Assembly: GCF_003860125.1 (NCBI RefSeq)
Contig: NZ_RQYL01000005.1
Span: 1-64,000, forward strand
DNA length: 64,000 nucleotides
Reading direction: 5' to 3'
From: Fretibacterium sp. OH1220_COT-178
GTDB taxonomy: Bacteria > Synergistota > Synergistia > Synergistales > Aminobacteriaceae
Of this stretch, positions 1-8,101 are shown piece after piece (the first letter of the stretch is position 1; the number at the start of each line of letters is the position of its first letter). The notes under the pieces are model-generated. The model was not told the origin of the DNA, searched no databases, and was given only the letters and a program-made list of their open reading frames with translations. The position numbers and the translations under genes were made by a program.

Positions 1-118
1 TCGAAACAAACAGACCTTCATCGATATGATTTACCTCGTCGCAGGACATTTGAATTTGACTGAATAGTTCCTTACCCACACAGAATAACGAGGAACCAGG
101 ACGACAGAACCCAAAGGA

Positions 119-140
119 GGGGTGCGGCAGACCGCACCCC
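119..140 (-). terminator. Hairpin downstream of the DUF1445 gene
   Basis: A perfect 9-bp inverted repeat (GGGGTGCGG / CCGCACCCC) with a 4-nt loop lies about 45 bp beyond the stop of the leftward DUF1445 gene. There is no clear T-run on the minus strand, so this is a terminator-like hairpin rather than a textbook intrinsic terminator. Confidence 0.5.
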
Positions 141-185
141 GAAACAAGAGCAGTTTAGGTCAGCCCTTTCAGACGCTTTTTCGGG

Positions 186-986
186 CTAGAAAACGGCGTA
201 GTCGGCGTCCAGCGGGTCGGCGACGAACATGCAGCCCGGGGAGTGGGTGATGGCGAACTCCGGCTTCACCGCCATGATCGCCGCCTGGGGCGTGACCCCG
301 CAGGCCCAGAAGACGGGGATCTCTTCCTTCCGGATTTCGACGGGGTCGCCGAAGTCCGGCTTGCCGATATCCGCGATGCCGATGGCCGCCGGGTCCCCGA
401 TATGGACCGGAGCACCGTGCACCGCCGGGAACCGTCCCGTGCAGAGCACCGCCTTCGGCACCAGGGAGGCGGGGATCGGCCGCATGGAGACGACCATCGG
501 ACCGCTCAGGCGCCCCGCGGGATGGCAGGGGATGCTGGTGACGAACATGGGGACGTTGCAGTCGCACTCGATGTGCCGCACGCCGATGTGCGACTGGATC
601 AGTGCCCCCTCGAAGGAGAAGGAGCAGCCCAGGAGGAAGGCGACGAGGTCGTCCCTCCAGTATTGCGTCACGTCCGTCGGCTGGTCGACGCACTCGCCGT
701 TCTTCCAGACGCGGTAGCGCGGGATGTCCGTCGCGACGTTCGCGCCCGGCGCCACCAGCCGCGGCTCGGTGTCCCCGGGCTCCGTGACGTCGAGAATGGG
801 ACAGGGCTTGGGGTTGCGCTGGGCGAACACCAGAAAGTCGTAGGCCAGATCCTTGGGGAGCACCACCAGGTTGGCCTGCACGTGGCCCGAACACATGCCG
901 GAGGTGGGCCTGTCCCAACGCCCTTCGCGGATCATCCGGCGGACCTCCTGCGGGCTGTGGTTCGCGTAGTCGCTCATCTTGGACAC
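186..986 (-). CDS. DUF1445 / D-glutamate cyclase-type putative hydro-lyase
   Basis: The 266-residue protein matches the DUF1445 family (B. subtilis YcsI; the mammalian relative is D-glutamate cyclase, which interconverts D-glutamate and 5-oxo-D-proline). Conserved features visible are an N-terminal HSPQEVRRMIREG-like segment, the block around CSFSFEGALI and the C-terminal THSPGCMFVAD signature. It is the second gene of a leftward pair, 67 bp after pxpA, within a 5-oxoproline locus, so a role in making or degrading 5-oxoproline (D or L form) is likely by context. The substrate is not shown by sequence. Length is usual for the family. The ATG at 986 fits the conserved N-terminus, and a GGAGG-like site lies upstream on the minus strand. 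Confidence 0.85.
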   Translation of the reverse strand: MSKMSDYANHSPQEVRRMIREGRWDRPTSGMCSGHVQANLVVLPKDLAYDFLVFAQRNPKPCPILDVTEPGDTEPRLVAPGANVATDIPRYRVWKNGECVDQPTDVTQYWRDDLVAFLLGCSFSFEGALIQSHIGVRHIECDCNVPMFVTSIPCHPAGRLSGPMVVSMRPIPASLVPKAVLCTGRFPAVHGAPVHIGDPAAIGIADIGKPDFGDPVEIRKEEIPVFWACGVTPQAAIMAVKPEFAITHSPGCMFVADPLDADYAVF

Positions 987-1053
987 GATTCAAAACCTCC
1001 TTTGCCGGGCCCCGGGGCCCGAATGGATGATGCGGGCGTACGGGGCTCCGTCC

Positions 1054-1824
1054 TCACCGTTTCGATTCCCGCAAGGGGCGTATCGCGATGCCCTCGCCCT
1101 CCAGCACCGTCCTCACGGTGCGGGCCATCGCGACCGCCTCGGGGTTGTCCCCGTGGACGCAGATGGATTGGGCCTTCAAATGCAGTTCGCTGCCGTCGGC
1201 TGCCGTGATTTTGCCCTCCTTGACCAGCCGGACCATCCGGGCCGCGGCCGTTTGGGGATCGTGGATGAAGGCCCCCGGCTGACTCCGCGGGACCAGGGTC
1301 CCGTCGGGCATGTAGCCGCGGTCCACGAACGCCTCCGCGGCGAAGGGCACGCCCGCCTCGGCGGCAGCCGCCTCGAAGGCGGAGCCCGCGAGCCCCATCA
1401 GCACGACGTCCCCGCCCAGGGCCCGCACGGCCCGGGCGATGGCCTCGGCCATCTTCGGATCCTTGGCCGCCTGGTTGTACATCGCCCCGTGCGGCTTGAC
1501 GTGCTGGAGCTCGAGTCCCTCGGAGCGGCAGACGGCCGCAAGCGCCCCCGACTGGTAGAGGGTGTAGGCGTAGAGCTCGTTGGGCGTGCAGGTCATGGCA
1601 CGGCGCCCGAACCCCATCAGGTCCGGGTAGCCCGGATGCGCCCCGACGGCCACGCCCCTGGCCCTGGCCGCGCGCACCGTCCCGAGCATCACCACGGCGT
1701 CGCCCGCGTGCCAGCCGCAGGCCACGTTCGAGGAGCTGATTGATGCCATGACGTCCTCGTCCATCCCCATCTTCCAGTCGCCGAAGCTCTCCCCCAGGTC
1801 GCTGTTCAGGTCTATCGTCCACAT
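1054..1824 (-). CDS. pxpA: 5-oxoprolinase subunit A (LamB/YcsF family)
   Basis: A 256-residue LamB/YcsF protein, full length for the family. The N-terminus holds the hallmark LNSDLGESFG and the NVACGWHAGD motif (about residues 33-43), followed by the VGAHPGYPD block and the KPHGAMYN block. PxpA with PxpB and PxpC forms the bacterial ATP-dependent 5-oxoprolinase, which opens 5-oxo-L-proline to glutamate in the cytoplasm. Here pxpA is transcribed away from pxpBC, with the Nramp-like gene between them, which is a rearranged form of the B. subtilis ycsF-ycsG-ycsI-kipI-kipA order. A good sigma-70-like promoter precedes it (1908-1936). Confidence 0.93.
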   Translation of the reverse strand: MWTIDLNSDLGESFGDWKMGMDEDVMASISSSNVACGWHAGDAVVMLGTVRAARARGVAVGAHPGYPDLMGFGRRAMTCTPNELYAYTLYQSGALAAVCRSEGLELQHVKPHGAMYNQAAKDPKMAEAIARAVRALGGDVVLMGLAGSAFEAAAAEAGVPFAAEAFVDRGYMPDGTLVPRSQPGAFIHDPQTAAARMVRLVKEGKITAADGSELHLKAQSICVHGDNPEAVAMARTVRTVLEGEGIAIRPLRESKR

Positions 1825-1907
1825 CGTAAAAACGCCCCCTTCGACAGGTCGCGGATTCGCTCCGGCAGGACGTATTCCGAAAGCGGCCGAAGCGATGGAT
1901 CGTTTTA

Positions 1908-1936
1908 AGGTTAGGCATTGAAGGGGAGAAAGTCAA
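1908..1936 (-). promoter_or_regulatory. Promoter of pxpA
   Basis: Read on the minus strand, TTGACT (complement of 1931-1936) and TAACCT (complement of 1908-1913) are separated by 17 bp, a close match to a sigma-70-type promoter. It lies about 85 bp upstream of the pxpA start. Confidence 0.6.
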
Positions 1937-1959
1937 GCGAAATATTCCATCGATTTTCG

Positions 1960-1990
1960 TTGCTTTTTTTTGTGTGTATACATGTATAAT
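1960..1990 (+). promoter_or_regulatory. Promoter of the Nramp-pxpBC unit with palindromic operator
   Basis: TTGCTT (1960-1965) and a consensus TATAAT (1985-1990) are separated by 19 bp. The -10 overlaps a perfect 12-bp palindrome TATACATGTATA (1977-1988), a natural site for a dimeric repressor. No regulator gene sits next to it in the window, so the protein that binds is unknown. Confidence 0.5.
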
Positions 1991-2062
1991 TGAGAACACG
2001 AGCGACGCGGCAGTGCGAGGCCTTTACGCCGCTTTGCGCCACACAAAGGGGAGGTAGGGAAC

Positions 2063-3271
2063 ATGACGGAACTGCGGCAGAAACATTCACAGGGAGAGAC
2101 CGTAAGCATTCTTCTGGGCGCGGCCTTTCTGATGGCGACCTCGGCGATCGGGCCGGGGTTCATCACTCAGACGACCGTATTCACCGAACGGCTGAAGGCC
2201 GCCTTTGCCTTCGCCATCGTGGTCTCCATCTTGGTGGATATCGTCGTGCAGCTCAACGTCTGGCGCATTCTGGCCGTCTCCGGCCTGCGCGGGCAGGACG
2301 TCGCCAACAGGGTGCTGCCGGGGTTGGGCTACTTTCTGGCCTTTGCCGTGGCGCTCGGCGGGCTGGCCTTCAACATAGGAAACGTCGGGGGCGCCGCCCT
2401 GGGCTGCAACGTCCTTCTGGGGGTCGACCAGACCGTGGGGGCCGTCGCCAGCGCCCTCGTGGCAATCGCCATCTTCCTCTGGCGCGATCTGGGCAAGGCC
2501 ATGGATCGGTTCACCCAGGTGCTGGGTTTCGTGATGATCGCCATGATCGCCTACGTGGTCTTCAAGACCAATCCCCCCGCAGCCGAGTCCGTCCGGGAAA
2601 TCGTGACCCCCTCCGTCGTCGACTGGACGACGATCCTGACCCTTGTCGGCGGCACCGTCGGCGGCTACATCACCTTCTCCGGGGCCCACCGCATCATCGA
2701 CGCGGGCATTACCGGGACGGAGAATATCGCCCGCATCAGCCGCGGTTCCGTCAACGGCATCTTCATCACCGGCGTCATGCGCTTCCTGCTCTTCCTGGCG
2801 GTGCTGGGCGTCGTCGTCACCGGGGTGAAACTCGATCCGTCCAACCCGGCGGCGGACGCGTTTCGCATCGCGGCGGGCGAGGTGGGCTACAAGATCTTCG
2901 GCGTCATCCTCTGGTCCGCGGCCATCACCTCCGTGGTCGGCTGTTCCTACACCTCCGTCTCCTTCCTGCGCACCTTGTTCGGTTTAGTCGAGCGCCATTA
3001 CCGCTTCTGGATCATCGGCTTCATCCTGGCCTCGACGACGATTCTGACGTGGGTCGGCCGGCCCGTGACGCTGCTTATCCTGGCCGGCTCGATCAACGGC
3101 ATGATTCTGCCTCTTTCGCTGGCGTCCATGCTTTTGGCGGCCCACCGAAAGGACATTATGGGAGAGTACCGTCACCCCGTCTGGCTCACCGCCCTGGGTT
3201 GGGTCATGGTCGTCTTCACGGCCTGGATGGGCTGGGGAGCGCTGATGGGCCTGAGCAAGCTCTTCTCGTGA
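2063..3271 (+). CDS. Nramp-like transporter lacking the DPGN metal site
   Basis: A 402-residue integral membrane protein with about 11 hydrophobic segments, placed in the Nramp superfamily by overall pattern and by synteny with B. subtilis ycsG. The canonical DPGN of helix 1 appears to be replaced by GPGF in the segment SAIGPGFITQ (about residues 29-38). The region expected to hold the MPH motif of helix 6 reads GYITFSGAHRI. Divalent metal transport is therefore doubtful. Being between pxpA and pxpBC, it may carry 5-oxoproline or a related amino acid (inference). Start ATG 2063 is preceded by GGGGAGGTAGGG. The downstream pxpB follows within 95 bp, so co-transcription is likely. Confidence 0.8.
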   Translation: MTELRQKHSQGETVSILLGAAFLMATSAIGPGFITQTTVFTERLKAAFAFAIVVSILVDIVVQLNVWRILAVSGLRGQDVANRVLPGLGYFLAFAVALGGLAFNIGNVGGAALGCNVLLGVDQTVGAVASALVAIAIFLWRDLGKAMDRFTQVLGFVMIAMIAYVVFKTNPPAAESVREIVTPSVVDWTTILTLVGGTVGGYITFSGAHRIIDAGITGTENIARISRGSVNGIFITGVMRFLLFLAVLGVVVTGVKLDPSNPAADAFRIAAGEVGYKIFGVILWSAAITSVVGCSYTSVSFLRTLFGLVERHYRFWIIGFILASTTILTWVGRPVTLLILAGSINGMILPLSLASMLLAAHRKDIMGEYRHPVWLTALGWVMVVFTAWMGWGALMGLSKLFS

Positions 3272-3364
3272 GCTCATGAGCGCCGGCGGTCCCCTTCCTC
3301 GGGGGGTTGAACGGTGTCCCGGGATTCAGGGACGGTTTTTCATGTCATGCAAGGAGGGATCTCC

Positions 3365-4111
3365 ATGGCCGACCCCATCGTTCCCCGCATTCTGAACGCG
3401 GGGGAGTGCTGCCTCGTCGTCGAGTTCGGCAGTGGCATCGACCTCGGCGTGAACGCCCGCGTCCAGGCCCTGCGGAGGAGGATCGAGGGCTCGCCCTTCC
3501 CCGGCTTCGTCGAGACCGTGCCCACCTACCGATCGCTCGCCGTCTGCTTCGATCCGCTTCGCGCGCCCGACCCGTCCGAGCTCGGGCAGCGTCTCCTGAA
3601 GATGGCCGAGACGACGGCGGAAGCGGTCGGCGGCGGCGGCGAGGTGGTCGTCGTTCCCGTCTGCTACGAGGGGGAGTTCGCCCCCGACCTCGGACGAGTG
3701 GCGGAGCACACGGGCCTTGCGCCCGACGAGGTGATCCGCCGCCACGGGGCCGCCGAGTGCTATTGCTACATGCTGGGCTTCACGCCGGGGTTCTCCTACC
3801 TTGGAGGGATGGACGCGACGCTCGAGACGCCGCGGCTTCCGGAGCCCCGGGAGAGGATCCCGGCGGGTTCGGTGGGGATCGCCGGCCGACAGACGGGGAT
3901 CTACCCGATCGACAGCCCCGGGGGCTGGAACCTGATCGGGCGGACCCCGCTGCGGCTCTTCGACCCGGACCGCCCCGTGCCGATCTTTCTGAATGCGGGG
4001 ATGTGGGTGCGCTTTGTCCCCATCCCCATGGAGGACTTCGAGCGCCTGGAGAGGGACGCCGCGTGCCCGGACTGGCGTCCCGAGATCACGAGGCGGGAGG
4101 TGGGGGCGTGA
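3365..4111 (+). CDS. pxpB: 5-oxoprolinase subunit B (KipI family)
   Basis: A 248-residue KipI/PxpB (allophanate hydrolase subunit 1 fold) protein. Family signatures are the VYYEG-like VPVCYEGEFAPDL, the CYCYMLGFTPGFSYLGGM block, RIPAGSVGIAGRQTGIYPID and PGGWNLIGRTP. It acts with PxpC and PxpA to hydrolyse 5-oxoproline to glutamate using ATP. I chose the ATG at 3365 because AAGGAGGG (3351-3358) lies 6 nt upstream. A GTG further up (3314) would add 17 residues that do not look conserved. Its stop overlaps the start of pxpC (TGATG), indicating translational coupling. Confidence 0.93.
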   Translation: MADPIVPRILNAGECCLVVEFGSGIDLGVNARVQALRRRIEGSPFPGFVETVPTYRSLAVCFDPLRAPDPSELGQRLLKMAETTAEAVGGGGEVVVVPVCYEGEFAPDLGRVAEHTGLAPDEVIRRHGAAECYCYMLGFTPGFSYLGGMDATLETPRLPEPRERIPAGSVGIAGRQTGIYPIDSPGGWNLIGRTPLRLFDPDRPVPIFLNAGMWVRFVPIPMEDFERLERDAACPDWRPEITRREVGA

Positions 4112-5190
4112 TGCGCCTGTCGATCGAAAAGCCGGGGATGTTCACCACGGTTCAGGACCTGGGCCGTTACGGTTACCAGCTCCAGGGCGTCCCCGTCGCC
4201 GGGGCGATGGACGGCCCCGCACTGCGGCTGGGCAATATTCTTCTGGGCAACCACGAGGGGGCTGCGGCGCTCGAGATCACCGTGCTGGGGCCGACCCTGG
4301 AGGTCGCGGAAGGGGAGGGCTGCATCGTCGTCACCGGCGCCGACGCCGGCCTGACCCGGAACGGGGAGGTGCTGGAGTCCTGGCGGGTCCATCGCGTCAG
4401 GGCGGGCGACGCGCTCGCGTTCTCCGCTCCGTCCACCGGATCGCGGGCCTATCTCTGCGTCAGCGGGGGGATCGACGTCCCGGTGGTCATGGGGAGCCGT
4501 TCCACCTACGTGCGGGGACGGTTCGGCGGGTACGAGGGGCGGCCCCTCAAGGCGGGCGACTCGCTTCGTACCGGGAGGCCGGACGTCCTTTGGGCCGACT
4601 CCGAGGGGCTGCAGCTTCCCTTCGCGCTGCGTCCGCGGCGGGACCCGGAGGCCCCGCTGCGCGTGGTGCCGGGGCCGCAGGACGACGCCTTCACGCCCGT
4701 GGGGCTCCGGACCTTCCTGAGCGCGGAGTACGCGATATCCGCGTCGGCGGACCGCATGGGGTATCGAATGGAGGGGCCGGTCGTGGAGCACGTCGCGGGG
4801 CCGGACATCGTCTCGGACGCCATCGTCCTGGGCAGCGTTCAGGTGCCCGGACACGGGCAGCCCATCGTGATGCTGGCCGACCGGCAGACGACGGGGGGCT
4901 ACACGAAAATAGCGACGGTCTGCGCCGTCGACATCCCGGTTCTGGCTCAGCGCCTTCCGGGGCAGAAGGCGCGTTTTTCAAGGATCTCTCTCTCGCAGGC
5001 CCTGGACCTGCTCCGTGACGAGGCCCGGCTTTACGAGGAAGCCCGTCTTCTTCGGGCGGCGTGGCGGGCGCGTCCCGGCCCGGCGCCCTGTGCGCCGTCG
5101 GGCGGTCCCGCACCTTGCGCGCGCGACGGCCGGCTGCGGGTGGCGGTGGGCGGCACCGTCCACACGGTCGAATGGGAGCGGATGGATTAG
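4111..5190 (+). CDS. pxpC: 5-oxoprolinase subunit C (KipA family)
   Basis: A 359-residue KipA/PxpC (allophanate hydrolase subunit 2 fold) protein. Signatures are the N-terminal GMFTTVQDLGRYGYQ, AYLCVSGGIDVP followed by MGSRSTYVRGRFGG, the RVVPGPQDDAF block, SADRMGYRMEGP and the C-terminal LADRQTTGGYTKIATV. The last 50 residues are rich in Pro, Ala and Arg and look like a loosely conserved tail. The ATG overlaps the pxpB stop. A 12-bp-stem terminator-like hairpin follows the gene. Confidence 0.93.
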   Translation: MRLSIEKPGMFTTVQDLGRYGYQLQGVPVAGAMDGPALRLGNILLGNHEGAAALEITVLGPTLEVAEGEGCIVVTGADAGLTRNGEVLESWRVHRVRAGDALAFSAPSTGSRAYLCVSGGIDVPVVMGSRSTYVRGRFGGYEGRPLKAGDSLRTGRPDVLWADSEGLQLPFALRPRRDPEAPLRVVPGPQDDAFTPVGLRTFLSAEYAISASADRMGYRMEGPVVEHVAGPDIVSDAIVLGSVQVPGHGQPIVMLADRQTTGGYTKIATVCAVDIPVLAQRLPGQKARFSRISLSQALDLLRDEARLYEEARLLRAAWRARPGPAPCAPSGGPAPCARDGRLRVAVGGTVHTVEWERMD

Positions 5191-5221
5191 AGACGGCGTC
5201 GGAAAATCATCCGGCGTGACG

Positions 5222-5251
5222 CAGGGGCCGGCCCGAGAGGGTCGGCCCCTG
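5222..5251 (+). terminator. Terminator-like hairpin after pxpC
   Basis: CAGGGGCCGGCCC / GGTCGGCCCCTG form a strong stem with one G-T pair around a GAGA loop, 31 bp after the pxpC stop. No T-run follows, so it may be a Rho-assisted or mRNA-stabilising stem. Confidence 0.5.
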
Positions 5252-5357
5252 TCCTGTCCATGGATACCGGTATTTGGGGCGGAGAATATCCGAAAAAAAG
5301 GTTTGAAAAGAGTATGTTGAGGCTGATCAAAATTGATCTATTGGTTTCGAAAATGTG

Positions 5358-5383
5358 ACGGGGCAGCCTTCAGGCTGCCCCGT
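5358..5383. terminator. Hairpin between convergent pxpC and hsp20
   Basis: A perfect 12-bp inverted repeat (ACGGGGCAGCCT / AGGCTGCCCCGT, 2-nt centre) lies between two convergent genes. It is placed to stop transcription arriving from hsp20 on the minus strand, and possibly read-through from pxpC. T-rich sequence follows loosely on each side. Confidence 0.55.
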
Positions 5384-5450
5384 ACACTGCGGCGATTGCA
5401 CTTATTCGCTTTTTCTCTTACAAGGAGGATGTTGCCCCAAAGCTGCCGGG

Positions 5451-5912
5451 CTAGGCCTCGGCGGATATGGCGACCTTCTTGTAGCCCTTTTCCTGGCTCT
5501 TCTCGGCCATCTCGACGGTCAGGACCCCGTTCTTGAAGGAGGCTTTCGCGCTCTCCGGGTCCACCTCCACCGGGAAGGCGATCATCCGCTCGACCTTGCC
5601 GTAGCTGCGCTCGGACCGGAAGTAGTTCTTGTCCTCGCCGCCCTCCTTCTTCTCGAAGCTCTTCTCCGCGGAGAAGGTGAGCTTGTCGGCGCAGACGTGC
5701 AGCTCCACCTCCTCGGGCTTGACCCCCGGCAGCTCGGCCTCGACGAACAGCTTGCTGTCGTGCCGATAGAAGTCCACCTTGGCGCTCAGCCCCGACGCCG
5801 AGTCGAAAAGCGGCATCCCCATCTGCTCGGCCAAGCTCTGCATCCCCTGAAACAGGGAGGCCGTCGGATCCGAAAAACGCTCGAAGACCACCGGAAAATA
5901 TCTGTTCCTCAT
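5451..5912 (-). CDS. Small heat-shock protein (Hsp20/alpha-crystallin)
   Basis: A 153-residue protein with an alpha-crystallin domain at about residues 45-145. It includes the strand ELPGVKPEEVELHV, the FRSERSYGKVER segment and the conserved A-x-F-K-N-G-V-L-T-V motif (AS FKNGVLTV) near the C-terminus. It acts as an ATP-independent holdase that binds unfolding proteins. The IXI-like C-terminal motif is represented only weakly (KVAISAEA end). The ATG has GGAGGG 7 nt upstream. Direct repeats resembling a CtsR box lie upstream (5964-5996), consistent with heat-shock control. Confidence 0.93.
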   Translation of the reverse strand: MRNRYFPVVFERFSDPTASLFQGMQSLAEQMGMPLFDSASGLSAKVDFYRHDSKLFVEAELPGVKPEEVELHVCADKLTFSAEKSFEKKEGGEDKNYFRSERSYGKVERMIAFPVEVDPESAKASFKNGVLTVEMAEKSQEKGYKKVAISAEA

Positions 5913-5963
5913 GAGTTATCCCTCCAAATTTTCAAAATCGCCCCCGAGGGGGCATCTCGTTTC

Positions 5964-5996
5964 TGACCAATATGATACTACTGACCTTTATTGACC
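5964..5996 (-). promoter_or_regulatory. CtsR-like direct repeats upstream of hsp20
   Basis: On the minus strand GGTCAAT-AAA-GGTCAGT gives two GGTCA heptads with a 10-bp period (complement of 5980-5996), the geometry of the CtsR operator. A third GGTCA lies 18 bp nearer the gene (complement of 5964-5968). A TATCAT -10-like hexamer (complement of 5972-5977) lies between them, so a bound repressor would cover the promoter. Binding by CtsR is inference. Confidence 0.5.
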
Positions 5997-6168
5997 ATAT
6001 CGGGCGTTTTAGCGATTCCCGTATGGTGAGTTTTGCGTAGTGTCCGCGTGTGCTTCCGTTTGGGCTTTGCTATACTTCAAAAGTACCGCCCGGAAATGGG
6101 CGGGAACCGAATTTGTGGGCCTGACGACGACTCGTCGAACGACAGGTCCACAACTGGGAGGTCTGTGC

Positions 6169-6771
6169 ATGATACCCTGGAAGGCCGCGATACTCTTCGC
6201 TCTTGTGGCGAGCTATACCCCGGGGCCCAACAACATCATGGCGATGAACGGGGCGCGCCGGTTCGGGCTGAGGCGCAGCCTGCCCTTCTTCGTCGGCATG
6301 GCGTCGGGGCTGGTCATGGTCATGACGATGTCCGGGGCGTTCAACCTGATCCTGAAGACGCTGGTTCCGAAGGTTCAGCCCGTTTTGGGGATGCTGGGAG
6401 CGCTTTACCTTCTCTACCTGGCCTTCAGACCTTTCCTGAGGAGGTCCGCTGGAGGTGCGCGCGAGCCGGAGAGGAGCTACAGCCTGCTTCAGGGGGTGCT
6501 GCTCCAGCTCGTCAATCCCAAGGTCCTGCTCTACAGCCTGACGCTGATGTCGAGCTTCATCGTGCCCTGGAGCGACTCCCTGCCCCTGATCCTTATGGTC
6601 TCGGCCGCCGCCGGGGTCGTGGGGTTCGGTTCCCTGCTTCTGTGGGGGCTCTTCGGGACGCTGTTCCAGCGGTACCTCTCTCGTTACGAGGCGGAGGTCG
6701 ATGCCGTCATGGCCGTGCTGCTGCTCTACTGCGCCTGGACGATATCCGGCCTCGGCCCGCTCTTCCCCTGA
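6169..6771 (+). CDS. LysE-family amino acid exporter
   Basis: A 200-residue membrane protein with about six hydrophobic segments. It carries the LysE/RhtB signature near the N-terminus, ASYTPGPNNIMAMNGARRFG (about residues 13-32), and the LQLVNPKVLLYSL segment after the third helix. The family exports amino acids (lysine, homoserine, threonine) using the proton gradient; the substrate cannot be read here. I chose the ATG at 6169, with GGGAGG 7 nt upstream, over an upstream start that would add an unconserved 43 residues. Confidence 0.88.
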   Translation: MIPWKAAILFALVASYTPGPNNIMAMNGARRFGLRRSLPFFVGMASGLVMVMTMSGAFNLILKTLVPKVQPVLGMLGALYLLYLAFRPFLRRSAGGAREPERSYSLLQGVLLQLVNPKVLLYSLTLMSSFIVPWSDSLPLILMVSAAAGVVGFGSLLLWGLFGTLFQRYLSRYEAEVDAVMAVLLLYCAWTISGLGPLFP

Positions 6772-6857
6772 ATGCGCTGACCGGGGCGCTCCGTTGGAGC
6801 GCCTGATGAAAAGGGCCAATCGAGATTGGCGGAAATGGAACGAAACGAGATAAGACC

Positions 6858-8090
6858 ATGCTGAAGCTCCTCCACACCTCCGACTGGCACCTGGGCCGGG
6901 CCCTCTGCGGCAGAAAGCGCTACGAGGAGTTCGGGGCCTTTCTGGACTGGCTGGCGGAGACCATCGAAAGGCAAGGGATCGACGTCCTGCTGGTGGCCGG
7001 GGACGTCTTCGACAACGGGGCTCCGAGCAACCGCGCCCAGGAGCTCTATTACCGTTTCCTGTGCCGGGCGGCCGCCTCGCCCTGCCGGCACGTCGTCGTC
7101 GTCGCGGGCAACCACGATTCCCCCACCTTCCTGGACGCCCCGAGGTCGCTGCTGGCGACCCTGAACGTGCACGTGGTCGGGAGCGCCGCGGAGGACCCGG
7201 AGGACGAGGTGCTGGTGCTCCGTGGACGCGACGGTGCGCCGGAGCTGATCGTCTGCGCGGTGCCCTACCTCCGGGACCGCGATGTCCGTACGGCGGAGGC
7301 GGGGGAGAGCCCGGAGGACAAGGACCGGAAGCTGACCGACGGCATCCGGGAGCACTACGCGGCCGTCGCCGCCCTGGCCGAGCGGAGGCGGGAGGAGCTG
7401 GGGCCCGACATCCCCATCGTCGCGACGGGGCACCTGTTCGCGGCCGGCGGGCGGACCGTCGAGGGCGACGGCGTGCGCGAGCTCTATATCGGCTCCCTGG
7501 CCCGCGTGACGGCCGACGCCTTTCCCGACTGCCTCGACTACGTGGCACTGGGTCACCTCCACGTCCCGCAGAGGGTGAACGGTTCCGAGATCCTGCGGTA
7601 CAGCGGATCGCCCCTGCCCATGGGGTTCGGGGAGGCCGGTCAGCGCAAGAGCGTCTGCCGGGTCGAGTTCCGCGGCGCCGTCCCCTCCGTGACCCTGATC
7701 GACGTGCCGGTGTTTCAGGAGCTCGAACGCATCGCGGGGGACTGGGACGCCATCGCGGGCCGCATCCTCGAGCTGGCGGCGGCGGGCTCGGAAAGCTGGC
7801 TCGAGGTCGTCTACGACGGGGAGGCGGTCGTCGGAGATCTGCGCGAACGCCTGGAGTCCGCGGTCTCCGGCACCCGCATGGAGGTCCTCCGGGTCCGGAA
7901 CGGCCGCATCGCGGACCGGGTGCTGGAACGGGCCTTCGAGGGGGAGACGCTCGACGATCTGAACGCGGAGGACGTGTTCGAGCGGTGCCTCGCGGCCCAC
8001 GGCGTGACGGGGGAGCAGAGGACGGAGCTGCTCCGGTCCTACCGTGAGGCCGTCGCCTCCCTTCACGAGGACGACCCGATGGCGGAGTAG
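6858..8090 (+). CDS. sbcD: Nuclease SbcCD subunit D
   Basis: A 410-residue metallophosphoesterase of the SbcD/Mre11 family. The five phosphodiesterase motifs are visible: HTSDWHLG (residues 6-13), VAGDVFDNG, AGNHDSP, the histidine in VATGHLFAAGG and the ALGHLHVPQ pair. With SbcC it forms an ATP-dependent dsDNA exonuclease/hairpin endonuclease used in DNA repair. sbcC starts 11 bp after its stop, so the two form an operon. Length is typical. Confidence 0.96.
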   Translation: MLKLLHTSDWHLGRALCGRKRYEEFGAFLDWLAETIERQGIDVLLVAGDVFDNGAPSNRAQELYYRFLCRAAASPCRHVVVVAGNHDSPTFLDAPRSLLATLNVHVVGSAAEDPEDEVLVLRGRDGAPELIVCAVPYLRDRDVRTAEAGESPEDKDRKLTDGIREHYAAVAALAERRREELGPDIPIVATGHLFAAGGRTVEGDGVRELYIGSLARVTADAFPDCLDYVALGHLHVPQRVNGSEILRYSGSPLPMGFGEAGQRKSVCRVEFRGAVPSVTLIDVPVFQELERIAGDWDAIAGRILELAAAGSESWLEVVYDGEAVVGDLRERLESAVSGTRMEVLRVRNGRIADRVLERAFEGETLDDLNAEDVFERCLAAHGVTGEQRTELLRSYREAVASLHEDDPMAE

Positions 8091-8101
8091 GGGGCAGGCC
8101 G

